Of a stretch of DNA of 64,000 nucleotides, positions 26,733 to 34,996 are shown piece after piece. The stretch covers positions 1 to 64,000 of the forward strand of contig JAIEOV010000008.1 in assembly GCA_019750135.1 (NCBI GenBank). The letters are read 5' to 3'. Both the position numbers and the translations under genes were made by a program. Source of the DNA: Reyranella sp. GTDB taxonomy: Bacteria > Pseudomonadota > Alphaproteobacteria > Reyranellales > Reyranellaceae. Positions within the stretch are counted from its first letter, which is position 1. The number at the start of each line of letters is the position of its first letter. The notes under the pieces are model-generated. The model did no database searches and was not told where the DNA came from. It saw nothing but the letters and a program-made list of their open reading frames with translations.

Positions 26733-27629
26733 TCAAGCGGCGGCGGACTTGTTCGCAGTCTTTTCACTCGGACTCGGTCCCGCACCCTTGAGACGAACCA
26801 GGTTCTGCAAAGCGTCGAACCAGAACGGCGCGCCGAACAACGTGGCGAGCGCGGTGATCAGCCAGCCAATCAGTGCCAGTCCGTCGTTTGTGTATGCGCG
26901 GAGGATGACGAACGTCGTTGCCGTCGAGGGTGTTTCCTTCAAGGTCCAGCCGACGGGAAAGGTCGTCAGGAGCTGCTTGGCAGCATCCTCGGCATTCTGG
27001 GTCGCCTTCACGTTGGCCGTGATGCCCGGATTCGCCCACAACGTCCGCGCCACGTGGATCGCGTCGACGTTCAGCGCCACGCACAGAACCAGGGCGACGA
27101 TGAAGCCGATCAGCTGGGTCCAGCGCTTGTATGCCCCGCCGACCCGATCCATGCCGACGTCGAACCAGTCGGCGACTTCCTTCTTCACGGCGTCCATCTG
27201 GCCAACGCCACGCTGAATTGCGCCGCTCAGCAGGCTGTTGACCTGCTCGTTTGCCTTCAGCGGGATATTGGCATTGACGGTCGCAAGCAGAGCAGGCATC
27301 GACGTTTTCGCCGTCAGCGGCCCCGTCAAGCCTGCGATGTCCAGCAACGCCGCCGCGAAGCGCTGCGAGTCGATGTAGGCAGGCTTGTTTTTGTCGGGCT
27401 GCGTGCTGCCGGGCCCACGCGGATTGACCAGGCCATGCCCATAGAGCGTCCGAGCAAGGCCGCTGAATGTCGGATCGTTGACGAGATCCTTGACGCCCGC
27501 GAGCAGGGTTCGCGAACGCCACTTGGTCATCGAGGCGATAGCCTCGACGACCGTGCTGGTCAGAAGGCTGATCGCGAGGAAGGTGAAAACCAGCCCCACG
27601 ACCATATCCAGAACAACGCTGTTCAGCAT
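26733..27629 (-). CDS. conserved membrane protein of unknown function
   Basis: 298 residues. The N-terminal membrane helix (MVVGLVFTFLAISLLTSTVV) is followed by a cytoplasmic part with LYGHGLVNPR and PAYIDSQRFAAALLDI. A central GMDRVGGAYKRWTQ leads into a second helix ending CVALNVDAIHVARTLW, then FPVGW and a last helix with LFGAPFWFDALQNLVRL. I recognise this order as that of a widespread uncharacterised family of three-helix membrane proteins, but no function is known to me. It lies between the lysozyme gene (39 bases) and the helical 140-residue gene (29 bases). Confidence 0.75.
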   Translation of the reverse strand: MLNSVVLDMVVGLVFTFLAISLLTSTVVEAIASMTKWRSRTLLAGVKDLVNDPTFSGLARTLYGHGLVNPRGPGSTQPDKNKPAYIDSQRFAAALLDIAGLTGPLTAKTSMPALLATVNANIPLKANEQVNSLLSGAIQRGVGQMDAVKKEVADWFDVGMDRVGGAYKRWTQLIGFIVALVLCVALNVDAIHVARTLWANPGITANVKATQNAEDAAKQLLTTFPVGWTLKETPSTATTFVILRAYTNDGLALIGWLITALATLFGAPFWFDALQNLVRLKGAGPSPSEKTANKSAAA

Positions 27630-27658
27630 GACTGTTCTCCCCCGAGGTCAATACGGGC

Positions 27659-28081
27659 TCACGCCGTCGCAGCGTCGATGGCGCTGGAGAGGCTATTCAC
27701 CAGCGCGACGACTGCGCCGGCGGCGGCAAGCGGATTGCCGGTCGAGATCGCCGCTGCCGCAGACAGCACGCTGCCGACGATGCTGAGGACGAGCTTCACG
27801 TTCTGAATCTGCTTGAGCGTCTGCTGCGCTCGATCGACCTGCGCCTTGAGGTCGGCAATCGCCTGCAGGACACCGGGCTTCGAGAGATCCGCGGCGATTC
27901 CCGCGATCGTCGCGGCATCCGTCGCGATGCTCGTGCTGAGCGTCCCGAGCTGGATCATCTCCTGTGTGTACGGATCAGGCGCTTCCTGGACGATCTTGTC
28001 GAGCGCGTCCGAGAAGTCGGAGAGCGCGTTGGAAAGGTCCATCAGAGCGTCGGGCGTGGTGATAATTGTGGTATCGGACAT
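27659..28081 (-). CDS. small helical protein with hydrophobic C-terminus, unknown
   Basis: 140 residues, almost entirely helix-forming. Residues 1-85 are amphipathic (LMDLSNALSDFSDALDKIV, then ADLKAQVDRAQQTLKQIQ, a likely coiled coil). Residues 95-135 are strongly hydrophobic (LVLSIVGSVLSAAAAIS, AAGAVVALVNSL), like a membrane-inserting hairpin. There is no cysteine and no signal peptide. It sits second in the four-gene operon, nine bases after the lipoprotein gene. The architecture resembles helical pore-forming proteins, but that is only a shape comparison. Confidence 0.7.
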   Translation of the reverse strand: MSDTTIITTPDALMDLSNALSDFSDALDKIVQEAPDPYTQEMIQLGTLSTSIATDAATIAGIAADLSKPGVLQAIADLKAQVDRAQQTLKQIQNVKLVLSIVGSVLSAAAAISTGNPLAAAGAVVALVNSLSSAIDAATA

Positions 28082-28090
28082 GACTTTCTC

Positions 28091-28924
28091 CTAGGGCTTC
28101 TGGAATGACTTGATGGCGTCGAGCAGGACGGGCACGTCCTTGAGCAGCGCGTCGCGCACAGCCGCGTCCTTCAGCCGGTCGCGGTTCTCGTAGGGGATCT
28201 CCTGGTCCTCGCCGATCTTCTTGAAGGCCGCCTGCGCCGCCCTGGCTTGCGCGATCGGGGCGGCGAACGTCGCTTCGTCGATCAGCTGTGCCCGGAACAA
28301 GAGCGCTCGCGTCCCGACGTCGCCAGTGGAGGCGATGGCGACACGCCAATACTCCTTTGCCACGCTTTCAGCCGCGATATTGGCCTTGACGACGTTCGGC
28401 GCTGCCACTGTCGCCAGGTAGTGGGCGAGCTGCTTGACGTCGTCATGGCCATTGGTGATCAGGTCGACGATCGCGCGCTTCCTGACGGCGTCCAGGACCA
28501 CACCCACCACCTTGAAGGCGACGCCGGCAATCGCCGTGCCCGTCGGATCCGCGCCGACCTTGCCGAGGCCGGCGGTGATGTCCGCCGCCTGCTGGCTCAC
28601 GTCGGCGACCTTGTCGTCGGCCAGTTGGCCAAGCGTCTTGAGGTAGAGCGTGAGCGCCTGGGCGGCCAGGATCGCGGTCTCCGAGCGTCCGACGGCGTAG
28701 GCGTCTTCCTTCTGAATCTTCTCATGCAGCCCGGGCGCAACGCTGCGCACGTGAGGCGCCGCCGAGAGCGAGAGCGCGGTGTCATAGGCCGTCGGCCATT
28801 GCCGGAAGATCGTTGAATTCTCGGTGACTGTGCTCGCTGTCTTCGCGTAGTCGCGCACCGCACTGAGATCCGTACACGCACTCGTTGCGAGCAAGATCAG
28901 CAGGACTGGTCGTGCATAGGCCAT
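28091..28924 (-). CDS. putative lipoprotein, first gene of the lysozyme operon
   Basis: 277 residues. The N-terminus LLILLATSACTDLSAVRDYA has a lipobox-like TSAC (Cys near residue 17). The remainder is mostly helical, with an alanine-rich hydrophobic stretch (GTAIAGVAFKVVGVVLDAV) mid-way and the terminal segment VRDALLKDVPVLLDAIKSF. No known domain was recognised. It is the promoter-proximal gene of the operon running to 26256 and is divergent from the peroxidase gene; the 184-base gap holds two pairs of SARP-type direct repeats. Confidence 0.7.
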   Translation of the reverse strand: MAYARPVLLILLATSACTDLSAVRDYAKTASTVTENSTIFRQWPTAYDTALSLSAAPHVRSVAPGLHEKIQKEDAYAVGRSETAILAAQALTLYLKTLGQLADDKVADVSQQAADITAGLGKVGADPTGTAIAGVAFKVVGVVLDAVRKRAIVDLITNGHDDVKQLAHYLATVAAPNVVKANIAAESVAKEYWRVAIASTGDVGTRALLFRAQLIDEATFAAPIAQARAAQAAFKKIGEDQEIPYENRDRLKDAAVRDALLKDVPVLLDAIKSFQKP

Positions 28925-28978
28925 TTCTATCTCCCCCTCGATGCCGGTTGTGCCACAGTGGCCATCATCTACCGGCAG

Positions 28979-28995
28979 CGTGAGCGGATCGTGAG
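28979..28995 (+). promoter_or_regulatory. SARP-type direct repeat pair facing the peroxidase operon
   Basis: CGTGAG at 28979-28984 and again at 28990-28995, an exact 11-bp period, oriented toward the peroxidase gene 114 bases downstream. The same hexamer, period and orientation-to-gene occur in the ycaO promoter. No convincing -10 lies 8 bp downstream here, unlike at ycaO. Confidence 0.6.
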
Positions 28996-29056
28996 TCGCG
29001 GCGACACCAACCTTTTTTGTGCAGAGCGCGATTCTTCGATTGCCGCCGTCATGCGA

Positions 29057-29073
29057 CTCACGATGGACTCACG
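29057..29073 (-). promoter_or_regulatory. SARP-type direct repeat pair facing the lipoprotein-lysozyme operon
   Basis: CTCACG on the plus strand at 29057-29062 and 29068-29073 (CGTGAG on the minus strand), again an exact 11-bp period; the match extends to CTCACGAT in both copies. It is oriented toward the minus operon starting at 28924, 133 bases away. Confidence 0.6.
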
Positions 29074-29108
29074 ATCACGCGGGCAACCTGCTCGCATTGG
29101 GGGATCAC

Positions 29109-30836
29109 ATGAGTCACAGCGGAAGTTCGCATGTCGGCATCGAGCCGAAGGGCCTGACCAGCTGCCCGCACGGATTCGACCCGGCAGCCTTCTCCGGCTT
29201 CAGCTACCTCCTGGGCCCGCCAGCGGCCGCCCAGCGAAGCAAGCTCGGCAACGATCCCGCGGCTGCACACCAACTGCTCGCGGCGCTTTCAAAGGCGCTG
29301 CCGGGCGCCGGGAATTACTGGCCGGCGGCGCTCGACGGCGGCCTCACGCACGACGACAACCCCGGCATCCCATCGGGCTATACGTACCTGCTGCAGCTCG
29401 TCGCCCACGACCTGGTACAGACCACCGTTCCATTCTGGGCGGCCGCCCAGCTCGGTCTCGGCAGCCGCAACATGCGATCGTCGCCGCTACTGCTCGACAC
29501 GCTGTACGGCGGCGGGCCCAACACGGCGCCGACGGCCTATCGCATGATGGGCTACACCACCGCCGACCGCACTCACCTGCGCATTGGCCGGTTCCGATCC
29601 GCCACGACCGGCATGATGGCCCAGTCGGAAGAGTGTCCCTTCCGCGACCTCGCCCGCATCAATCTCGATGCCATGGACTATCTCCGGGGGTCCGACGACC
29701 TCAAGGCATGCGACAGTCTCGAGCACTGCCGGAACCTCGACACCGCCAAGCACGTCCAGCCTGCCAATTTCGACGATCCCTTCGTGACCTGCGTCGCCGA
29801 CCCGCGAAGCGACGACAATCTCGTGCTGGCGCAGCTCGTCGTCCTGTTCGCCAGAGCGCACGAAGCCATCGTGGCCCAACTGACCGGCGCCCGCCCCGAA
29901 GCCATGTTCGGATTTGCGCAGCTCGCCATGCAGCGCCTCTACCACGCCATCATCGAGCACGATCTGCTGCCGCGCCTGCTGCATCCCGACATCCTGGCAT
30001 CGCTGCGCGATCGTTCGGCGAACGACGAATGCTGGCTGTGGCGGACCGAGGGGGCGCCGCTCGAGTTCACGCACGGCGTGTTCCGCATCGGCCATGCCAT
30101 GGTCCGTAGCGACTATCGCTTGAACGCCGCCAACGCGCTGGACATCGGCCGGGTGCTGAAGGGTGATGGCAGCTGGGCCGACCTGCACTATCCGCTGCGC
30201 GAGAGCTGGCTCATCGAGTGGGCGCAATTCTTCGACTTGCCCGGCGGCGTCACACCCAACTTCGCCCGGCGCTTCAGCCCCACCCAGTCGGCGCTCGACG
30301 TGGCAGGACTGTTTCAGTCCAACGATCCGGAACAGCCGGCGAGCCTGTCGCTGCGCGATATGCTCAGCGCCGCCCTCGCCCGTACCTGGAGCGTCGATGC
30401 CCTGATCGACCGGATGCTGGCCCACACGGTCAACCCGCTGCCGCCGGGCTGGGCCTGGTGCAACGCTGGCAAACGTCGAGCGGCGATCGGCGACTGGCTC
30501 TCGACCCGTTGCAAGGCCGGTGAGCTCGACGATGCCAAAATCGAGGTACTCGCCGTCGACCCACCCCTGCCGCTCTTCGTGCTGCTGGAAGCGGCCCTCG
30601 ACGACAAGATCGCAGGCCGACATCTCGGCCCACTCGGCTCGGTCATTGTCGGCGAAGTGATCGGCCGCAGCATCGCCCGGCAACGACAGCAGCTGGCGGC
30701 CGCCGAGTGCGCCGCTTGGGCCGCGTTCGATCCCGAATTCTGGAGTGAAATCGAAGCGATCAAGGCGATGCCCGACCTGATCGCGTTCGTCCAGCGTCAG
30801 GCTGGCTGCGAGACGCCGCCGACAGCGGGCACCTGA
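29109..30836 (+). CDS. animal-type haem peroxidase family protein
   Basis: 575 residues from ATG 29109 with GGGGGA before it. The distal-histidine block LLQLVAHDLVQTTVPFW (about residue 96) and the proximal-histidine helix LVVLFARAHEAIVAQL (about residue 247) fit the peroxidase-cyclooxygenase (animal haem peroxidase) superfamily. RLYHAIIEHDLLPRLL and FRIGHAMVRSDY are further family features. No signal peptide is visible, so it is cytoplasmic or exported by another route. Relatives oxidise halides, phenols or protein tyrosines with peroxide; the substrate here is unknown. It is followed after 35 bases by a gene of unknown function, and the promoter region carries CGTGAG repeats. Confidence 0.82.
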   Translation: MSHSGSSHVGIEPKGLTSCPHGFDPAAFSGFSYLLGPPAAAQRSKLGNDPAAAHQLLAALSKALPGAGNYWPAALDGGLTHDDNPGIPSGYTYLLQLVAHDLVQTTVPFWAAAQLGLGSRNMRSSPLLLDTLYGGGPNTAPTAYRMMGYTTADRTHLRIGRFRSATTGMMAQSEECPFRDLARINLDAMDYLRGSDDLKACDSLEHCRNLDTAKHVQPANFDDPFVTCVADPRSDDNLVLAQLVVLFARAHEAIVAQLTGARPEAMFGFAQLAMQRLYHAIIEHDLLPRLLHPDILASLRDRSANDECWLWRTEGAPLEFTHGVFRIGHAMVRSDYRLNAANALDIGRVLKGDGSWADLHYPLRESWLIEWAQFFDLPGGVTPNFARRFSPTQSALDVAGLFQSNDPEQPASLSLRDMLSAALARTWSVDALIDRMLAHTVNPLPPGWAWCNAGKRRAAIGDWLSTRCKAGELDDAKIEVLAVDPPLPLFVLLEAALDDKIAGRHLGPLGSVIVGEVIGRSIARQRQQLAAAECAAWAAFDPEFWSEIEAIKAMPDLIAFVQRQAGCETPPTAGT

Positions 30837-30871
30837 GCCCGTTCACCCTTACAAGCCAAGAGGAGAGAAAG

Positions 30872-31429
30872 ATGCCGACAATGATCCAGGATCCCGACAG
30901 CCTCACCTGGGGCCGACTGGTCAAGAGCTGGGCCACTGGCCTGGACTATCTCAACACCCCGCCGGGCCAGCAGCCGCCGCCCGCCGGCGCTTCGGCGGCC
31001 GGCAAGCCGTGGGCACTGCCGCCGCTCGCTCCCGCCAGCTTCAACGCGACGGTCGGCGGCAACGTGGTTCAGAAGACGATTCCGGGCGTGCTCTACCTCA
31101 CGAAGGACGATTGCAATACGCTGCTCGGCGCCGCCGGAATCCCGGCCGAGCGCGTCACCTACCCGCCGGAGACCACAGAGGTGATCATCGTGCAGGGCGA
31201 CGCCAAGACGATGGTGATCAGACTGCCGCCAACCAAGGTGCTGCAAACGTCGGAAGCGAACCTGCTCGGCGGCGGCGCCTATCCGACACCGGCCTTCTAC
31301 GAGCCGCTGTTCAGCCCTCCGGGCGGCCCGGTCAAGCATGCCAATCCGCCCCAGCTGCCGAACAAGGCCGGCATCATGGATCTGCACGCCAATCGCATCG
31401 GCGACTACACGATGGGCCTGTGCGCCTAG
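30872..31429 (+). CDS. unknown protein, downstream partner of the peroxidase
   Basis: 185 residues with a strong ribosome site (AAGAGGAGAG). No family was recognised. The N-terminal third is Pro/Ala-rich (GQQPPPAGASAAGKP), then VPGVLYLT-like strands, TTEVIIVQGDAKTMVIRLPP and the end GIMDLHANRIGDYTMGLC. One cysteine is near residue 115 and one is the penultimate residue. It is co-transcribed with the haem peroxidase, so it could be a substrate, partner or binding protein. Confidence 0.7.
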   Translation: MPTMIQDPDSLTWGRLVKSWATGLDYLNTPPGQQPPPAGASAAGKPWALPPLAPASFNATVGGNVVQKTIPGVLYLTKDDCNTLLGAAGIPAERVTYPPETTEVIIVQGDAKTMVIRLPPTKVLQTSEANLLGGGAYPTPAFYEPLFSPPGGPVKHANPPQLPNKAGIMDLHANRIGDYTMGLCA

Positions 31430-31457
31430 CGCGATGCCATCGTCGGCCTGAATCATT

Positions 31458-31487
31458 TCCTCCTCATCGTTCTTACGATGGGGAGGA
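31458..31487. terminator. bidirectional hairpin between convergent operons
   Basis: TCCTCCTCATCGT (31458-31470) pairs with ACGATGGGGAGGA (31475-31487) around a four-base loop, with one G-T wobble. It lies exactly between the convergent peroxidase and SARP-regulator operons. Confidence 0.6.
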
Positions 31488-31502
31488 CTGAACCCAGCAG
31501 CC

Positions 31503-33650
31503 TCACCAACCGTGGTGGGTCATCCCGCCATCGGGAATACCGGCCGCGATCACACCCGCGTGCAGGCGCTGCCAGGCTGCGCGATCGCCCATCGGATAGA
31601 TGTGCAACAGCCACCGGCCGATCATCCCATCGGTCGGCGACGACGGTCCGAACCAGTTGGCGCGTGTCAGCGCGAGGAAGCGCTCCGCTTCCTCGCGCGC
31701 TTCCCGAGGCCGCCCGAGGTTGCACAAGGCCGCTCCCCGCCAGGCAAACAGGTTGGACAGCGCCTGCGTGCGCCACGGATAGGGTTCGGGGGTGAGGGCG
31801 TGCGCATGCGCCGAAGCGTCGAGCAGGCCTTCGTCGTCGCCACAGAGATAGCGCGTGGTCGCGAGATAGGTCCAGTGGGCAAGGCTGGGCGACAGGGTGA
31901 GTTCCATGGCTTCGTCCGACAGCGCCTCGGCGCGGCGAAAATTGCCGATGAAGGCATGAAACATGCCTGCGGCGATCAAGGTCCAGGCGTCATAAGGGTT
32001 GAGCTCGCAGGCGATCTCCATGTGCGTCTCGGCCTGGGCGTAGCGCTTGCTCATCGCCAGGGCCCAGCCGAGGCTGAGCTCGGCCCGTGAATCGCGCGGA
32101 TCGAGGCGAACCGCCTGCTGCGCCAAGGCCAGCGTGCGGTCCTCCTTGTGCCGGGCGCGGAACACGCCGGGATGGGCGATGTGGAAAGTGTTGTTCATCT
32201 GCACGAGGCTGCTGTAGAGCGGCGACGCCGTGGGCGCACGCTCGATCGCCCGCGCCAGCATTTCCGCTGCGTCGTTCCAGTTCTCCGGCGTAAAACGCAT
32301 TATCAGCAGTTGTGTGCGCAGCCATACGTCGTGGGCCTCGAACGACCCTTCCGCAGCGGACCCCAGGCGCATCAGGCGCTCGGTCGAAAGCTCGACGTTG
32401 AGAGTGGAGGCGAGCCGGCGGACGACGCGCTGCTGCGTCGCCGCCCAATTGTCGAGCGAGACCTCGAACCGCTCGCTCCACACGACGACGCCGGCGGTCT
32501 GATCCTGCAGCACCATGACCGCGCTGATCGTCGATCCGGCCTGATAGGTCGTCGTCGTGACGCGATAGCGCGTCGAGACTGGCACGGCGACGTTGGCGTT
32601 GGTGGCGCTGCGATCGCTGTCGGTCACGTACCATTCGCGAAACCGCACCAGGCAGGCCATCAGTTCGAGCCGGAAGCCCTCGACCAGATGCACGCGGTCC
32701 GGCTCCACGCCGTGGATGTCGAACGGCGCGATGATGAGCGCCGGCTTTGCGGCAGGCGGCAGGGCAGACTGGACGGCAGCCGGCACCGGCCGTGGCGCCA
32801 TGATCTGCGCCACCTCGTCGCGAAGTGGCCGCGCGGCGGTTTCGCGCGCCGGCAAGGCGTCGAACTTGCCTTGCTTGATCTCGGCCACCAGCTCCTGCGT
32901 GGCGGCGGAAGGCTCCATGTCGTACTCGTCGCCGAGCAGCCGATACAGCTCGTCATACGCGCGCAGCGCGGCGCCGATCTCGGCATCTTCCGCGGCACAT
33001 TGCATGACCGTCCGGCAGGCTTCCTCATGCGTCGGATCGAGCAGCAGGACCACCTCGGCCAGCTGCCGCCGCCGCCGGCGCGGCAGGTCGAGATCGCGAT
33101 AGCCCCGTTCGAGGTCGCGAACCATGCGGTCGTGCAAGGTCTGGCGTCGCGCGCTGAGCCAGCCGTGAAAGGCGGGATCGAGGTCCTCGAAGCCCGCCAG
33201 CAAACCATCGGCGCCCTGCCGCTGCCGCACCAGCAGATCGGGCGTTTCGCCGGCCGCGACGGCGCGCAGCACCAGATCCACGTCGACAGCGAACGAGCCG
33301 GGGCGCAAACCGATCGCGGCGCGCGTGCCGACCAGCGCGTCGCATCCCGCCGCAAGCATCGCCTCGCGTGCCTCATGCACGACCTGCCGCAACGTCGCCC
33401 GCGCGTTCGCCTCGCTCGATTCGCTCCAGAACAACCCCGCAAGCCGCTCGCGCCGCTCCTCGCTCCTTTCACTCAGCGCCAGATATCCGATCATCGCCAG
33501 CGCCTTGCGGTTACGCAGGGCGATTTCGCGGCCACTGAACGTGAGGGCGGCACCACCGATCAATGAAACGGTCAGCTGCGGCGCCGCGCCTTCGACCTTG
33601 CGGCCACCAGCCGTACTGGCGGACAGTCCGAGAGTATCGCTCATCGTCAT
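31503..33650 (-). CDS. SARP-type regulator: winged helix, BTAD domain and TPR region
   Basis: 715 residues from ATG 33650; alternatives are ATG 33644 or GTG 33680. An OmpR-like DNA-binding domain comes first (LTVSLIGGAALTFSGREIAL, RKALAMIGYLALS, RERLAGLFW). The BTAD helical-repeat domain follows to about residue 260 (VVLLLDPTHEEACRTVMQ, DELYRLLGDEYDMEPS). A TolB/FlgO-like segment (LIIAPFDIHGVEPDRVHLVE) and a TPR-like C-terminal half with LDPRDSRAELSLGWALAMS complete it. SARPs activate biosynthetic and stress genes by binding direct repeats with an 11-bp period, and such repeats lie in its own operon promoter and in the divergent promoter region. It is 13 bases after ycaO. Confidence 0.85.
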   Translation of the reverse strand: MTMSDTLGLSASTAGGRKVEGAAPQLTVSLIGGAALTFSGREIALRNRKALAMIGYLALSERSEERRERLAGLFWSESSEANARATLRQVVHEAREAMLAAGCDALVGTRAAIGLRPGSFAVDVDLVLRAVAAGETPDLLVRQRQGADGLLAGFEDLDPAFHGWLSARRQTLHDRMVRDLERGYRDLDLPRRRRRQLAEVVLLLDPTHEEACRTVMQCAAEDAEIGAALRAYDELYRLLGDEYDMEPSAATQELVAEIKQGKFDALPARETAARPLRDEVAQIMAPRPVPAAVQSALPPAAKPALIIAPFDIHGVEPDRVHLVEGFRLELMACLVRFREWYVTDSDRSATNANVAVPVSTRYRVTTTTYQAGSTISAVMVLQDQTAGVVVWSERFEVSLDNWAATQQRVVRRLASTLNVELSTERLMRLGSAAEGSFEAHDVWLRTQLLIMRFTPENWNDAAEMLARAIERAPTASPLYSSLVQMNNTFHIAHPGVFRARHKEDRTLALAQQAVRLDPRDSRAELSLGWALAMSKRYAQAETHMEIACELNPYDAWTLIAAGMFHAFIGNFRRAEALSDEAMELTLSPSLAHWTYLATTRYLCGDDEGLLDASAHAHALTPEPYPWRTQALSNLFAWRGAALCNLGRPREAREEAERFLALTRANWFGPSSPTDGMIGRWLLHIYPMGDRAAWQRLHAGVIAAGIPDGGMTHHGW

Positions 33651-33663
33651 GACGCCGACGCCC

Positions 33664-34947
33664 TCACAGCGGTGCCGCACTGGTCGGATCGAAGCCTGAG
33701 TCCGACGCGGCCACTTGGAGGCGCGGGCCCGGCGGCGACGTCATGGCGATCTCGAGCCCCGGGCAAAGGACACGCACCGCGGGAACGCCGATCTCCGAGC
33801 GGGTGAGGTTGAGGACACAGGGCGACAAACCCACGCTCTCGAGTCCCTGGCGGATCATCCTGAGGGTAACCAGGCCCTCCGCCTCCGGCAGATCCTGAAG
33901 TCGGCGGGGCGGCGCGACCGGATGCAGTGCGCGTGTCGTCTTCACGTCGATGCTCCTGAAACGCTCGATATGGCGCCGATCGAGCTCACTCAGGCAGGCC
34001 TCCCCCTGTGTCTGCCGCTTCACCTCCGAGAGATGATGGGCAAGTTCCATCTGCGCCATTTCGCGCACGGCCGCCTCGGCCGCCTTCGCCTGCGTCGGGC
34101 GAGCCGCAAAACCACAGCACAAGCCGAACCCGTCGTCATTGCACGAAGCGGCGACGACAACGGGCACGCCGACGTCGCTCGTGACGTCCAGCAACCAGGC
34201 ACGCCTGTGCGTCGGCCCGCCGCGCAGATGCTCGAGCATGGCGTTGCCCGAGGCATTGGAGATCACATGCGCGGGACGGCCGCCACGCCACCAGAGCGCC
34301 ACGGCATCGCGCTCCACGAGCTCCAGAAGGCCGTGCAGGGCGGCGTCGAGCGGCCCCAAGCCTGCACCCGTTCCAGTGCTCAGTGGCCAGGGCGGGTCGA
34401 GGTCGCGGAGATCGGGCGGCCGGCGGAAGCACAGATCCACGGGAACACGGACCGGTTCACCGCTGGCAAGATCTGCTGCATTCACCCAGGCCGTCGGAGT
34501 ATGGCGAGCGCGGCGTCGATACCCCGCGAGCCTCGTCCAGAGCTCGTGCAAGGCGGGCGAAGCGCCGGCAAGGGCATCGTCTTCCGGCAACAAGGCGACG
34601 GGATCGTCCGCCGACATGAACTGCGATGCGTATTCGACCCCTTCGCCGACGCACGATTCGAACGCTTCCCGGAAACTCAGCCCGGTCCCCGCCACGTCTC
34701 CGACCGGACCGGGACCCAATCCGAATGCCTGCGGGTCGACTTGCGCGCCGAGCACGACGAGGTTTGGCGCATCCGGCGCCCGCAGCCCGAAAATTCGTAG
34801 GAAGCGGGCGGCCACGAGCAGAAGCGCCGAACGATGCGGAATCAGTTCTGGCGGACCTCCGAGATACTCCAGCCGCCCCAGGAAAGCCTGGGCCTCTTCG
34901 TCGACGACAGTTCTGCAGGCAAGCATGGCCGCGGCGGTTTCAAACAC
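33664..34947 (-). CDS. YcaO-family protein (peptide-backbone-modifying enzyme candidate)
   Basis: 427 residues from GTG 34947, supported by GGAGGAGAGGA eight bases upstream. ATP-binding YcaO motifs are GEGVEYAS (101-108; Arg of the usual GEAIER is Tyr), GTGAGLGPLDAALHGLLELVERDA's core ELVERDA (209-215) and REMAQME (295-301). YcaO enzymes phosphorylate peptide amide oxygens to install azolines, thioamides or amidines, usually with a partner protein. The C-terminus here ends FDPTSAAPL with no PxPxP tail as found in azoline-forming enzymes, and no E1-like or TfuA partner was seen nearby. The chemistry is therefore open. Confidence 0.8.
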   Translation of the reverse strand: MFETAAAMLACRTVVDEEAQAFLGRLEYLGGPPELIPHRSALLLVAARFLRIFGLRAPDAPNLVVLGAQVDPQAFGLGPGPVGDVAGTGLSFREAFESCVGEGVEYASQFMSADDPVALLPEDDALAGASPALHELWTRLAGYRRRARHTPTAWVNAADLASGEPVRVPVDLCFRRPPDLRDLDPPWPLSTGTGAGLGPLDAALHGLLELVERDAVALWWRGGRPAHVISNASGNAMLEHLRGGPTHRRAWLLDVTSDVGVPVVVAASCNDDGFGLCCGFAARPTQAKAAEAAVREMAQMELAHHLSEVKRQTQGEACLSELDRRHIERFRSIDVKTTRALHPVAPPRRLQDLPEAEGLVTLRMIRQGLESVGLSPCVLNLTRSEIGVPAVRVLCPGLEIAMTSPPGPRLQVAASDSGFDPTSAAPL

Positions 34948-34996
34948 ACCACGCGTCCTCTCCTCCGCGACCCCGACCCGAGAGATTGTGCCGCCC

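Noticed and set aside
26764-27651. 295-codon minus-strand frame overlapping the conserved membrane protein in another frame
   Set aside because: The alternative frame (26733-27629) shows membrane helices and a recognisable family order; this one is Arg/Gly/His-rich noise.
32148-33566. 472-codon plus-strand frame opposite the SARP regulator
   Set aside because: Antisense to a protein with clear DNA-binding and BTAD domains; no family similarity.
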